Made by a program: the position numbers and the translations under genes. This document shows, piece by piece, positions 6,405-17,679 of a DNA stretch of 52,718 bases (its first letter is position 1; each line of letters starts with the position of its first letter). Below the pieces are notes generated by a model. It saw nothing but the letters and a program-made list of their open reading frames with translations, had not been told where the DNA came from and did no database searches. Source of the stretch: Gluconacetobacter sacchari (GTDB lineage Bacteria > Pseudomonadota > Alphaproteobacteria > Acetobacterales > Acetobacteraceae); contig NZ_JABEQJ010000033.1 in assembly GCF_014174255.1 (NCBI RefSeq), positions 1 through 52,718 on the forward strand. Direction: 5' to 3'.

Positions 6405-7877
6405 ATGATCCCATCGTCTCCGGTCCGGCCGCATCTGGTGCTGGTCGTCTGTTGCCTGAGCCTGTTTCTGGTGATGATGGATGTCACGATCGTCAACGTG
6501 GCGCTGCCGTCGATTCGCGCCACCCTGGGCGGCGGGCTGTCGGTGCTGCAATGGGTGGTCGACGCCTATACGCTGGTGGTGGCGACGCTGCTGGTGCTGG
6601 CGGGATCGACCGCGGACCGGATCGGGCGGCGGCGCGTCTTCGTTTCGGGGATCGTCGTCTTTTCCCTGGGATCGGCCCTGTGCGGGCTGGCGCCCAGCGG
6701 GTGGACGCTGATACTGGCGCGGGGGTTCCAGGGGCTGGGCGGCGCGATGCTGAACCCGGTGGCGCTGTCGATCATCGCCAATGTCTTCGTCGAGCCCGGC
6801 GCGCGGGCGCGCGCGATCGGGATATGGGGCGCGATGTCGGGGCTGGCGCTGGCGCTGGGGCCGTTGATCGGCGGGGTCCTGATCGCCACGGTCGGCTGGC
6901 GCGCGGTGTTCTGGGTCAATCTGCCGGTCGGGGCGGTGGCGCTGGTGCTCAGCCTGTGCGTCGTCCCGGACTCGCGGGCGGCGCATGTGCGCCCGATCGA
7001 TCGGGCGGGGCAGGCGCTGGTGGCGCTGATCCTGGCCGCCGCCACCGCCGCGCTGATCGAGGCCAGGGATTATGGCTGGCAGTCGCCGGCGATCCGCGCC
7101 GGGCTGGCGATCGCGGCGGTGGGGCTGGCGGTGCTGTACCGGGTGGAGCGGCGCAGCGCGCATCCATTGCTCGATTTGCGATTCTTCCGTGCGCTGCCGT
7201 TTTCCGGGGCGATCGTGATCGCGGTCTGCGCCTTTGCGATCTTCAGTTCCTTCCTGTTCCTGAATACGCTCTATCTCCAGGAGGCGCGGGGCCTGTCGGC
7301 GATGTGGGCCGGGTTGTACACGTTGCCCTTCGCGCTGGGGGTGGTGGTATGCGCGCCGCTGTCGGGACGGCTGGTGGGGGCGCGTGGCGCGCGGTTGCCG
7401 CTGCTGCTTTCGGCTGGTGGACTGGGATGCGGGGCGTTGCTGCTGACGGGGCTGACCCCGGCGACGCCGCCTGCGGTGCTGCTGCTGTCGTACAGCCTGT
7501 GCGGCTGCGGGTTCGGCCTGTGCAACGCGCCGATCACCAACAGCGCCGTTTCGGGCATGCCGCGCGACCAGGCGGGGCTGGCGGCGGCGCTGGCCTCGAC
7601 CAGCCGGCAGGTCGGGGCGCTGCTGGGCGTTGCGCTGTCGGGGACGATGATGGGGGCGGAGCTGAGCCGCGCGGCGGGGAGCGGGGCCGCGCTGGCGTTG
7701 GAGCTGGCGACGCATCGGATCTGGTGGCTGCTGGTGGGGCTTGCCTGCGCGGTGGGCGTGCTGGGATTCGTCACGACCGGGGAGCGGGCGCGGGCCAGCG
7801 CGCGGGCGGCGCGCGCGCTGTTCGACGATGCCCCTCCGGCCGGCTACAGGACCGACAGGACCCCGCCATCGACATAG
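6405..7877 (+). CDS. MFS transporter, DHA2 (EmrB/QacA) family, 14 TM
   Basis: The 490-residue, very hydrophobic protein starts with PHLVLVVCCLSLFLVMMDVT (TM1). It then has the DHA2 signature DAYTLVVATLLVLAG...DRIGRRRVF (motif A, between TM2 and TM3). Length and segment count fit 14 transmembrane helices. DHA2 members are proton-driven exporters of drugs or metabolites, and a few import sugars. The ATG at 6405 has a weak ribosome site, but TM1 requires a start at or before it. It ends 34 bp inside the convergent gluconate 5-dehydrogenase gene. It marks the return to high GC after the accessory region. The substrate is unknown. Confidence 0.85.
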   Translation: MIPSSPVRPHLVLVVCCLSLFLVMMDVTIVNVALPSIRATLGGGLSVLQWVVDAYTLVVATLLVLAGSTADRIGRRRVFVSGIVVFSLGSALCGLAPSGWTLILARGFQGLGGAMLNPVALSIIANVFVEPGARARAIGIWGAMSGLALALGPLIGGVLIATVGWRAVFWVNLPVGAVALVLSLCVVPDSRAAHVRPIDRAGQALVALILAAATAALIEARDYGWQSPAIRAGLAIAAVGLAVLYRVERRSAHPLLDLRFFRALPFSGAIVIAVCAFAIFSSFLFLNTLYLQEARGLSAMWAGLYTLPFALGVVVCAPLSGRLVGARGARLPLLLSAGGLGCGALLLTGLTPATPPAVLLLSYSLCGCGFGLCNAPITNSAVSGMPRDQAGLAAALASTSRQVGALLGVALSGTMMGAELSRAAGSGAALALELATHRIWWLLVGLACAVGVLGFVTTGERARASARAARALFDDAPPAGYRTDRTPPST

Positions 7878-8629
7878 AGCGTCTGGCCGTTGACGAAGGA
7901 CGAGGCGTCGGAGGCCAGGAAGATCGCGGCACCCTGGAGTTCCTCGACCTTGCCCCAGCGGCCGGCGGGCGTGCGCCTGGTCAGCCAGGCGTTGAAGTCC
8001 GGGTCCGCGACCAGGGCGCGGTTCAGCGGGGTTTCGAAATAGCCGGGGCCGATGGCGTTGACCTGCAAGCCGTGCCGGGCCCAGTCGGCGCACATGCCGC
8101 GCGTCAGGTTCTTCACCGCGCCCTTGGTCGCGGTGTAGGGCGCGATGCCGGGGCGCGCCAGTTCGCATTGCACGCTGCCGATATTGATGATCTTGCCCGC
8201 GCCGCGCGGGATCATGTGGCGGGCGACCGCCGTGCCGACGAAAAACACGCTGTCGAGGTTGGTGCGGATGATCTCGGCCCAGTCCTCGGGCGGGAAGACG
8301 TCCAGCGGGGCGCGGCGCTGGATGCCGGCATTGTTGACCAGGATGCGGATCGGGCCGTCCTCGGCCTCGATCGCGCCGATCGCCTGTTCGACCGCCGCGC
8401 GGTCCGTCACGTCGAAGGCGCGGGTGAGGATCGTGCGCGTGCCGTCGGGCGGCGTGGCGTCGCGCAGGCGGGCGGCGGCTTCGTCCAGCCGGGCGGCGTC
8501 GCGCCCGTTGAGGATGACGCGGGCCCCGGCGTCGGCCAGGCCGGCGGCGATGGCGAGGCCGATGCCGCCGCTGGAGCCGGTGACGAGGGCGAGGCGACCG
8601 GTCAGGTCGAAGAGGGCTGGAGCGGTCAT
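7844..8629 (-). CDS. gno: Gluconate 5-dehydrogenase (SDR family)
   Basis: A 261-residue short-chain dehydrogenase. The Gly-rich NAD(P) site TGSSGGIG is at 18-25, NNAG at 99-102, and the catalytic Ser152, Tyr165 and Lys169 are in place. Several stretches match the Gluconobacter gluconate:NADP 5-oxidoreductase as I recall it: NNAGIQRRAPL, FFVGTAVARHMIPRG, LARPGIAPYTATKGAVKNLT, and RTPAGRWG with ASSFVNGQ. It interconverts D-gluconate and 5-keto-D-gluconate in the cytoplasm. It is divergent from a LacI-type regulator 103 bp away, which probably controls it. Its 3' end overlaps the convergent MFS gene by 34 bp. Confidence 0.88.
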   Translation of the reverse strand: MTAPALFDLTGRLALVTGSSGGIGLAIAAGLADAGARVILNGRDAARLDEAAARLRDATPPDGTRTILTRAFDVTDRAAVEQAIGAIEAEDGPIRILVNNAGIQRRAPLDVFPPEDWAEIIRTNLDSVFFVGTAVARHMIPRGAGKIINIGSVQCELARPGIAPYTATKGAVKNLTRGMCADWARHGLQVNAIGPGYFETPLNRALVADPDFNAWLTRRTPAGRWGKVEELQGAAIFLASDASSFVNGQTLYVDGGVLSVL

Positions 8630-8650
8630 GGCGTTTCCTTCTCATTGCGC

Positions 8651-8671
8651 CGACACATGGCGGATGTGACG
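8651..8671. promoter_or_regulatory. Imperfect inverted repeat between gno and the lacI-type gene
   Basis: CGACACAT (8651-8658), GGCGG, ATGTGACG (8664-8671): seven of eight positions are complementary. The site is centred 32 bp upstream of the gno start in a divergent intergenic region. It is a candidate operator, but it lacks the central CG of classic LacI/GntR sites. Confidence 0.3.
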
Positions 8672-8732
8672 ATATGTCTGGCGTCGGCCGCCGGGCAAAG
8701 CGACTATAACGCGGCGCGCGGGCGGGGACGGG

Positions 8733-9827
8733 ATGGAGATGGCAGGCAGGCGGACGACGGACGGGGACGGGGCGACGGGCGCGGCGCGGCGGGCGACCAT
8801 CATCGATGTGTCCGCGCGTGCCGGCGTGTCGCGCATGACCGTATCACGCGCGCTGCGCGCGCCGCACCTGGTGCGGCCCGACACGCGCGAGGCGATCGCG
8901 CGGGCGATCGACGAACTGGGCTACGTGCCCGACCGCGCGGCGGAGGCGCTGTCGACCCGGCGCAGCGGATTCGTCGGCCTGGTGGTGCCGACGCTGACCA
9001 ATACCAATTTCGCCGACGCGGCGCGCGGGCTGACGGATGTTATCCGCCTCCAGGGTTATGAGTTGCTGATCGGGTATACCGATTATGATGAAAACGCAAT
9101 GCTGAGGCATGTGCGCGACATGCTGGGCCGGCGGGCCGAGGCGCTGGTGCTGCCGGCGGGGCCGCGCGGGCCGGCGTTGCGGGCCCTGCTGGCGGGCGAG
9201 ACGATTCCCATCGTGCAGATGGCGGGGCTGGCGCCCAGCCCGGTGCATTACATGGTCGGCTATTCGAACTGCGAGGCCGGGCGGCTGGCGGCGCGGCATC
9301 TGATCGGGCTGGGGCACACGCGAATCGGGGTGCTGGCGGCCGAGGGCGACGGCCTGTCGTGCGATCATCGCGGCGGGCGGCGGCTGGAGGGGTTTCTGGA
9401 CGCGCTGCGCGAGGCGGGATTGCGGGACGACCTGGTGCAGCGGATGGGCAAGCCGCCGGTTTCGTTCACCCACGGGGCGCGGGCGATGGGGGCGCTGCTG
9501 GAGCGGGCGCCGGACCTGCATGCCGTCTTCGCCGTGTCCGACCTGGTAGGGGTCGGGGCGCTGATGGAATGCCGGCGGCGGGGGGTGCGGGTGCCCGAGG
9601 ACCTGTCGCTGATGGGGTTCGGCGGCTTCGAGATCGGGCGCGAGGTGGTGCCGGCGCTGAGCACGGTGGCGGTCGACTACCGGGCGATCGGCGAGCGGAC
9701 CGGGACCATGGTGCTGGACCTGCTGGCGGGCGTGCGCGACGTGCCGCGCGTCGTCGATCTGGGGGTGACGCTGATGCAGCGCGAGACGACCGCCTTCCGG
9801 CCCGCGCTGCTGTCCGTTCCGGCCTGA
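8733..9827 (+). CDS. LacI/GntR-type transcriptional repressor
   Basis: The 364-residue product has a LacI helix-turn-helix at about residues 22-75: TIIDVSARAGVSRMTVSRAL, then the hinge helix around YVPDRAAEALST. A periplasmic-binding-protein-like effector domain follows, starting GFVGLVVPTLTNTNF. The long charged N-terminal lead (about 20 residues) is unusual; the ATG at 8733 is followed by a second in-frame ATG two codons later. The effector domain resembles GntR-type gluconate repressors. Together with the divergent gno gene this points to control of gluconate or ketogluconate use (inference). Confidence 0.87.
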   Translation: MEMAGRRTTDGDGATGAARRATIIDVSARAGVSRMTVSRALRAPHLVRPDTREAIARAIDELGYVPDRAAEALSTRRSGFVGLVVPTLTNTNFADAARGLTDVIRLQGYELLIGYTDYDENAMLRHVRDMLGRRAEALVLPAGPRGPALRALLAGETIPIVQMAGLAPSPVHYMVGYSNCEAGRLAARHLIGLGHTRIGVLAAEGDGLSCDHRGGRRLEGFLDALREAGLRDDLVQRMGKPPVSFTHGARAMGALLERAPDLHAVFAVSDLVGVGALMECRRRGVRVPEDLSLMGFGGFEIGREVVPALSTVAVDYRAIGERTGTMVLDLLAGVRDVPRVVDLGVTLMQRETTAFRPALLSVPA

Positions 9828-9927
9828 CGCGCGTGTTGCGCGGGGCGGGGCAGCATGCTAGAGGCGCGCCATCGGCTCGGGCTTCGTTCCGTTGCCGCCG
9901 GCGCGCCGCAATGACCTAAGACACTGG

Positions 9928-10523
9928 ATGGAAAGACCGATCGTGGTTTCGGGTGGAACGACAACAATACCGATCGCCTCCGTTGCCAATGGCCTGCCCG
10001 GTCGTTACGCGATGGCCCTCTATGATTTCGCCGCCGAGCGCTGGCTGCTGGACGACGTGCTGGACCATGCGGCGGCGCTGCGGCGCCTGATCGCGGAAAG
10101 CCCCGCGCTGCGCGCCGTGCTGACGAACCGCACGCTGGATATCGCGGTGTCGACGAAGGCGCTGGAGGCCGTGCTGACGGCCCAGGGCTTCGGATGGGTC
10201 ATCCGCAATTTCGTGGGCGTCATCGCCCGCAACCGCCGCCTGTCCCGCCTGGCCGATATCCTGGACGCGGTGGCGGCGATCGCGGCGGCCCGCCGGGGCG
10301 AGACGGTGGCCGAGATCGCGTCGGCCCAGCCCCTGACGGACCTGCAACGCATCCAGATCCAGGCCCGCCTCGCCGAGGCCGGCTATTCCAAGGTCACGAT
10401 CCAGGAGCGCGTCGACGCGGCGCTGCTGGGCGGCCTGGTCGTGCGCGTCGGCGCCCGGCTCTATGACGCCAGCCTCAATTCCCGCCTGACCCGCCTGCAC
10501 CACGCCATGAAGGGAGCCGCGTG

Positions 10524-10524
<1 letters not shown>
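9928..10524 (+). CDS. atpH: ATP synthase F1 subunit delta
   Basis: From the ATG at 9928 the protein has 198 residues. A TTG 36 nt upstream is open in frame but adds a non-conserved leader. The N-terminal helical bundle has the delta hallmark [13 protein letters not shown]. The C-terminal half reads [30 protein letters not shown], then [17 protein letters not shown], matching the family DxSLIGGLVVRIGxxxxDxSxxxRL pattern. Delta is the stator link between F1 alpha and the F0 b subunits. It heads atpHAGDC. F0 genes are not adjacent, as is usual in alphaproteobacteria. Its stop overlaps the atpA start by one base (TGATG). Confidence 0.95.
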
Positions 10525-12062
<1,538 letters not shown>

Positions 12063-12077
12063 GGGCGGCAGGCACCC

Positions 12078-12959
12078 ATGGCATCCCTCAAGGACCTTCG
12101 CGCGCGGATCGGCAGCGTCAAATCGACGCGGAAGATCACCAGCGCCATGAAGATGGTGGCGGCGGCCAAGCTGCGCCGGGCCCAGACCCGCGCCGAAGCC
12201 GCCCGCCCCTATGCGGCGGCGATGCGCCGGATGCTCGCCGAACTGGGTGCCAGCACGCGGGGCCAGGACGGCCTGCCGAAGCTGCTGGCCGGCACGGGCA
12301 ACGACCGGGTTCACCTGGTGATCCCGCTGACCAGCGACCGGGGGCTGGCCGGTGGCTTCAACGCCAACATCAACCGCAGGACCCGCGACCTGATCCGCCA
12401 GTTGCAGGCCGATGGCAAGACCGTGCGTCTGCTGCCGGTCGGGCGCAAGGGCCATGACTATCTGATGCGCGAGTTCTCCGACCTGATCGTGGACCATGTC
12501 CATGGGTCGGGCGGCAAGGAAATCCCTTTCTCGGCGGCAGCCGAACTGGGCGAGCGGCTGGCCGCCATGGTGGAGAAGGGCGAATTCGACGTCTGCACCG
12601 TCGTCTACAACCGCTTCCAGAACGTCATGTCGCAGGTGCCGACCGAGATGCAGCTGATCCCGCTGGCGCTGCCGGCGAACGATGTGGCGGTCTCGGCCGA
12701 TGCGCCGGTCTATGAATTCGAGCCGGGCGAGGAGGCGCTGCTGTCCAGCCTGCTGCCGCGCAACCTCCAGGTGCAGCTTTATGCGACGCTGCTGGAGAGT
12801 GCCGCCGGCGAGCAGGGCGCGCGCATGACGGCGATGGACAACGCGACGCGCAACGCGGGCAAGGCCATCGACCGGCTGACCCTGAAATACAACCGCACCC
12901 GCCAGACCAACATCACCAACGAACTGATCGAGATCATCTCGGGCGCCCAGGCGCTCTGA
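12078..12959 (+). CDS. atpG: ATP synthase F1 subunit gamma
   Basis: The 293-residue product has the family N-terminus ASLKDLRARIGSVKSTRKIT then SAMKMVAAAKLRRAQ, the rotor helix inside the alpha3beta3 hexamer. The C-terminal helix has ARMTAMDNATRNAGKAIDRL then LKYNRTRQTNITNELIEI, the gamma-subunit signature. The central SDRGLAGGFNANI is also typical. The subunit turns within F1 and couples proton flow to catalysis. It lies between atpA and atpD. Confidence 0.98.
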   Translation: MASLKDLRARIGSVKSTRKITSAMKMVAAAKLRRAQTRAEAARPYAAAMRRMLAELGASTRGQDGLPKLLAGTGNDRVHLVIPLTSDRGLAGGFNANINRRTRDLIRQLQADGKTVRLLPVGRKGHDYLMREFSDLIVDHVHGSGGKEIPFSAAAELGERLAAMVEKGEFDVCTVVYNRFQNVMSQVPTEMQLIPLALPANDVAVSADAPVYEFEPGEEALLSSLLPRNLQVQLYATLLESAAGEQGARMTAMDNATRNAGKAIDRLTLKYNRTRQTNITNELIEIISGAQAL

Positions 12960-12966
12960 GGCATGA

Positions 12967-14472
<1,506 letters not shown>

Positions 14473-14503
14473 ACGGCCGACGCCCGCGCAAGGAAGACAG
14501 TCC

Positions 14504-14926
14504 ATGCCGATTGAGGTCGAGATCGTCAGCCCCGAGAAGGTTCTCTTCTCGCGGTCGGTCGAGATGGCGGTGATCCCGGGCCTGGAAGGCGATATCGCCG
14601 CCATGCCCGATCGCGCGCCGATGATGCTGCTGCTGCGCGGCGGCGTGGTCGAACTGTATGAGAACGGGGCGGTGACGGATCGGTTCTTCGTGGCCGGCGG
14701 GTTCGCCGACATGACGGCCGACCGCTGCACCATCCTGGCCGATCAGGCGATTGCGCTGGCCGACCTGTCGGTGGATGACGCCCGCAAGCGGCTGGCGGCG
14801 CTGGAAGCCTCGTACGACGCGGCCGACAAGATGGACGTGCCGGCGCTGGACCTGCTGATGGCGAAGATGCAGTCCGCGCGCGCGGAGATCGAGGCCGCCG
14901 GAGGCGAGGCCGTGAAGGCGGCCTGA
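14504..14926 (+). CDS. atpC: ATP synthase F1 subunit epsilon
   Basis: The 140-residue product has an N-terminal beta-sandwich, starting MPIEVEIVSPEKVLFS then IPGLEGDIAAMPDRAPMM, with the GGxVE strand GGVVELYENG. A two-helix C-terminus (ARKRLAALEAS, ARAEIEAAGGEA) follows, the part that can inhibit ATPase activity. It is the last gene of atpHAGDC and is followed by a strong terminator at 14959. Confidence 0.95.
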   Translation: MPIEVEIVSPEKVLFSRSVEMAVIPGLEGDIAAMPDRAPMMLLLRGGVVELYENGAVTDRFFVAGGFADMTADRCTILADQAIALADLSVDDARKRLAALEASYDAADKMDVPALDLLMAKMQSARAEIEAAGGEAVKAA

Positions 14927-14958
14927 CGCTTTTTCGTTCGTCGAACGGTTTCATGTGG

Positions 14959-14994
14959 AACGCCCCCGGTTCTTTCGAGCCGGGGGCGTTTTGC
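14959..14994 (+). terminator. Intrinsic terminator of the atpHAGDC operon
   Basis: AACGCCCCCGG (14959-14969) pairs perfectly with CCGGGGGCGTT (14980-14990), followed by TT and a short T-rich stretch, 33 bp after the atpC stop. It may serve both strands because queF converges from the right. Confidence 0.85.
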
Positions 14995-15023
14995 GTTCTT
15001 CTCTGGGGGATAAAGGAAGAATT

Positions 15024-15503
15024 CTAGCCCCGGCCGCGATAGCCGGGTACGTCCTGCGCCGGGATCCAGACATCCTGCGGCGGGGCGCCGGTCTGCCAGA
15101 AGACGTCGATGGGCATGCCGCCGCGCGGATACCAGTAGGCGCCGATACGCAGCCAGACCGGGGACAGCAGGTCGACCAGCGTGGTGGCGATCTGGACCGA
15201 GCAGGCCTCGTGGAAGGCGCCGTGGTTGCGGAAGCTGGTCAGGAACAGCTTGAGCGACTTGCTTTCGACGATCCACTGGTCGGGTACGTAGTCGATGACC
15301 AGGTGGGCGAAGTCCGGCTGGCCGGTGACCGGGCAGAGCGAGGTGAATTCCGGCGCGGTGAAGCGGACCAGGTAGCGCCGGCCGGGGTGCGGGGCGGGGA
15401 CGCGTTCCAGCGTCGCCTCCTCGGGGCTGGCGGGCTGGATGGCGGCGCGGCCGAGCTGGGTCAGGGCCTGGGTGCCGTCGTCCGGCGGGGTGGGGGCGCT
15501 CAT
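15024..15503 (-). CDS. queF: NADPH-dependent 7-cyano-7-deazaguanine reductase (preQ1 synthase)
   Basis: The 159-residue product is the short, unimodular QueF type. The nucleophile Cys57 sits in [14 protein letters not shown], with Asp64 as the catalytic acid. The NADPH-binding ESKSLK motif is at 80-85, followed by FRNHGAFHE. It reduces preQ0 to preQ1 in the queuosine tRNA pathway, in the cytoplasm. It converges on the atp operon and is divergent from rnd. No preQ1-riboswitch-like leader is evident in the 108 bp upstream. Confidence 0.95.
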   Translation of the reverse strand: MSAPTPPDDGTQALTQLGRAAIQPASPEEATLERVPAPHPGRRYLVRFTAPEFTSLCPVTGQPDFAHLVIDYVPDQWIVESKSLKLFLTSFRNHGAFHEACSVQIATTLVDLLSPVWLRIGAYWYPRGGMPIDVFWQTGAPPQDVWIPAQDVPGYRGRG

Positions 15504-15611
15504 GGCACGATGTCCTTGCGGTGGTGCTGCGGGAACGGGGTGATGTCAGAGCGGGGTTTGCCGCGTCAAGCGGGCTTTCGCACCGATGGGAGCCCATGAT
15601 AACAGGACGGG

Positions 15612-16793
15612 ATGGCGCGCGCACTCACGGCGGATTTTCCCGCCCCTGTCCTGATGACCTCCACCGACGAACTGATCGCGGTCGTCGCGCGATTGCGGCG
15701 CGAGCCGTTCGTGACGATCGATACCGAGTTCGTCCGCGAACGGACCTATTGGCCGGAACTGTGCCTGGTGCAGTTGGCCGGCGCGCAGGACGTCGTGGTG
15801 CTGGATACGCTGGCGCCGGGGCTGGACCTGGCGCCGCTGGCCGAACTGCTGGACGATCCGGCGGTGGTCAAGGTCTTTCATGCCGCGCGGCAGGACCTGG
15901 AAATTTTCCTGCATCTGTTCGGGCGGCTGCCGGCCGCGCTGTTCGACACCCAGGTGGCGGCGATGGTCGCGGGCTATGGCGACCAGGTGGGGTACGACAA
16001 TCTGGTGGCGTCGCTGGTCGGGGCGCATATCGACAAGGCGCATCGGTTTTCCGACTGGGCGGCGCGGCCGCTGTCGCCGGCGCAGATCGTCTATGCCGCC
16101 GCCGACGTGACGTATCTGCGCGCCGTCTACCAGTTGCTGCGCGAGCGGCTGGAGACCGAGGGCCGCATGGAATGGGTGGCGGCCGAGCTGGCGGTACTGT
16201 CCCGGCCGGAGACCTTCCGCCCCGATCCGGAGACGCTGTGGGAGAAGATGCGGCCCCGGACCGGCAACCGGCGCATGCTGGGCGTGCTGCGGGCCGTGAC
16301 CGCGTGGCGCGAACTGGAGGCGCAGCGGGTGAACGTGCCGCGCCAGCGGCTGCTGAAGGACGAGAGCCTGCTGGAGATCGCCGCGACGGTACCGGCGGAG
16401 GCCGAAACGCTGGCCCGGGTGCGCGGGGTGTCGCGCGGGTTTGCCGAGGGGCGCAGCGGCGCGGGATTGCTGGAGGCCATCGCGGCCGCCCAGGCGCTGC
16501 CCGATGCGTCTCTGCCGCGCCAGAGCAAGGGCAAGGATGGCCCGCGCCCGTCGCCGGCGCTGGTGGCGCTGCTGAAAGTGCTGCTGGCGGCATGCTGCGA
16601 GGAGCATGACGTGGCGCCCCGGCTGGTGGCGTCGTCGGAGGATATCGACCGGCTGGCGCTGGAGGCCGAGCCCGACCTGCCGGTATTGCAGGGCTGGCGC
16701 CGCGTGGTGTTCGGCGAGGACGCGCTGGCGCTGAAGGCCGGGACCATGCTGCTGGGGGTGGATGGGACGCGGATCCGGCGCGTGCGGACCTGA
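15612..16793 (+). CDS. rnd: Ribonuclease D
   Basis: The 393-residue product has the DEDDy 3'-5' exonuclease domain first. IDTEFVRERTYWP carries the first Asp and Glu, FHAARQDLEIF the second Asp, and YAAADVTYL the Tyr and last Asp. Two HRDC-like helical domains follow (about 210-290 and 300-380). It trims tRNA and other stable RNA 3' ends. The ATG at 15612 gives the full exonuclease fold. It lies upstream of gcrA in the same direction, with a 135-bp gap. Confidence 0.94.
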   Translation: MARALTADFPAPVLMTSTDELIAVVARLRREPFVTIDTEFVRERTYWPELCLVQLAGAQDVVVLDTLAPGLDLAPLAELLDDPAVVKVFHAARQDLEIFLHLFGRLPAALFDTQVAAMVAGYGDQVGYDNLVASLVGAHIDKAHRFSDWAARPLSPAQIVYAAADVTYLRAVYQLLRERLETEGRMEWVAAELAVLSRPETFRPDPETLWEKMRPRTGNRRMLGVLRAVTAWRELEAQRVNVPRQRLLKDESLLEIAATVPAEAETLARVRGVSRGFAEGRSGAGLLEAIAAAQALPDASLPRQSKGKDGPRPSPALVALLKVLLAACCEEHDVAPRLVASSEDIDRLALEAEPDLPVLQGWRRVVFGEDALALKAGTMLLGVDGTRIRRVRT

Positions 16794-16843
16794 CCGGTTC
16801 CGCACCGGTTTTCCCCCGGGTTGTGAACAGGTTATTCCCAGCC

Positions 16844-16886
16844 TTGTCCACAAGATTTTGTGGTGGAAAGGTTGAGTCCACCACAA
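16844..16886 (+). promoter_or_regulatory. gcrA upstream region: DnaA-box-like site, GANTC site and 10-bp inverted repeat
   Basis: TTGTCCACAA (16844-16853) differs from the DnaA box TTATCCACA at one position. TTGTGGTGGA (16858-16867) and TCCACCACAA (16877-16886) form a perfect 10-bp inverted repeat with a 9-nt loop and no T-run. The loop and right arm contain GAGTC (16874-16878), a GANTC site for the CcrM methyltransferase. In Caulobacter, gcrA transcription is activated by DnaA and GcrA acts at methylated GANTC sites, so this arrangement fits cell-cycle control. Confidence 0.5.
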
Positions 16887-16928
16887 GATAAGCCTAGTTT
16901 GCGGCTGTCCTTCGTCGGGAGAGATGGC

Positions 16929-17585
16929 ATGGCTATGGAATGGACCGAGGAGACGATCGCGCGTCTTCGTGCGCTTTGGCAGCAGGGGCTGTCGACGGCC
17001 GAGATCGGCCGCCAGCTTTCGGTGACGAAGAACGCGGTCGTGGGCAAGGCGCATCGTCTGGGCCTGGAAGCGCGCCCGTCGCCCATTCGCCGGCCGCCGG
17101 CAGCGCGCGCGGGGACATCGGGGAACGCGGCCGCGGCGCCGGAGATGATGACCGCCGCCGTGCCGACCGTCGTGGCGGTGCCGCCGGTGGCCGTGGCTCC
17201 AATGGCCGTCGTTTCGGCGCCCGTGGCTTCGGTGCCTGTGGCTTCGGCGCCTGTGGCTCCGGTGGTCGCGCCTCCGGTGGAGGCGCCTGCCGTCGTGGCC
17301 GTGACGCCGGTTCGGGCGGCCGAGCCCGAGACCGTGGCCGAGGTGGCCGCGCCGCCGCCCGCCGCCGTGCCCGCGCGGCCGGAGACGCCGCGTGCGCCGT
17401 TGCGCGCGGTGTCCGGCCCCGCGCCCCGCCGCAGCGGCTTGAGCTGCTGCTGGCCGCTCGGTGATCCGGGCACGCCGGGATTTCATTTCTGCGGGGCGAC
17501 GCCGGTCCCTGGAAAGCCCTATTGCGCGGAGCATGCGCAGCTTGCCTATGTGAAGCTGCGCGACCGGCGGGACAACGTCGCCTGA
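16929..17585 (+). CDS. gcrA: GcrA cell-cycle regulator
   Basis: From the ATG at 16929 (GGAGAG about 6 nt upstream) the protein has 218 residues. The start codon is fixed by the family N-terminus: MEWTEETIARLRALWQQGLS then TAEIGRQLSVTKNAVVGKAHRLGL, a helix-turn-helix that binds methylated GANTC and sigma70. A long Ala/Val/Pro-rich linker (about residues 55-165) follows. The C-terminal zinc-binding-like module has CCWPLGDPG, FHFCG and YCAEH, which contacts RNA polymerase sigma domain 2. GcrA drives cell-division and replication genes in step with CcrM methylation. The linker is longer than in Caulobacter GcrA. It converges on a bactofilin gene. Confidence 0.93.
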   Translation: MAMEWTEETIARLRALWQQGLSTAEIGRQLSVTKNAVVGKAHRLGLEARPSPIRRPPAARAGTSGNAAAAPEMMTAAVPTVVAVPPVAVAPMAVVSAPVASVPVASAPVAPVVAPPVEAPAVVAVTPVRAAEPETVAEVAAPPPAAVPARPETPRAPLRAVSGPAPRRSGLSCCWPLGDPGTPGFHFCGATPVPGKPYCAEHAQLAYVKLRDRRDNVA

Positions 17586-17623
17586 CGTGCGGCGTTTGGC
17601 CGAAACACGTCCCGAACACGCAT

Positions 17624-17661
17624 AAAAAACCGCCCCGGATCGTGTGATCCGGGGCGGTTTT
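17624..17661. terminator. Bidirectional terminator between gcrA and the bactofilin gene
   Basis: AAAACCGCCCCGGATC (from about 17626) pairs with GATCCGGGGCGGTTTT (to 17661) around GTGT. A-rich sequence on one side and T-rich sequence on the other let it end transcription of both convergent genes. Confidence 0.9.
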
Positions 17662-17679
17662 CGTTTGGAGGTCCGGCCT

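Noticed and set aside
6284-9061. 925-codon plus-strand open frame and a 783-codon minus-strand frame over the MFS and gno genes
   Set aside because: Both are shadows. The Arg/Gly-rich composition is typical of shifted frames in GC-rich genes, while the MFS and SDR frames have clear motifs.
9836-9864. Promoter before atpH (TTGCGC ... ATGCTAGAG)
   Set aside because: The boxes do not line up at 16-18 bp spacing, so I do not list it as a supported promoter.
16801-16930. Possible replication origin because of DnaA-box-like sequences
   Set aside because: Only one near-consensus box is present, with no AT-rich unwinding region or cluster, and the site is better explained as the gcrA promoter.
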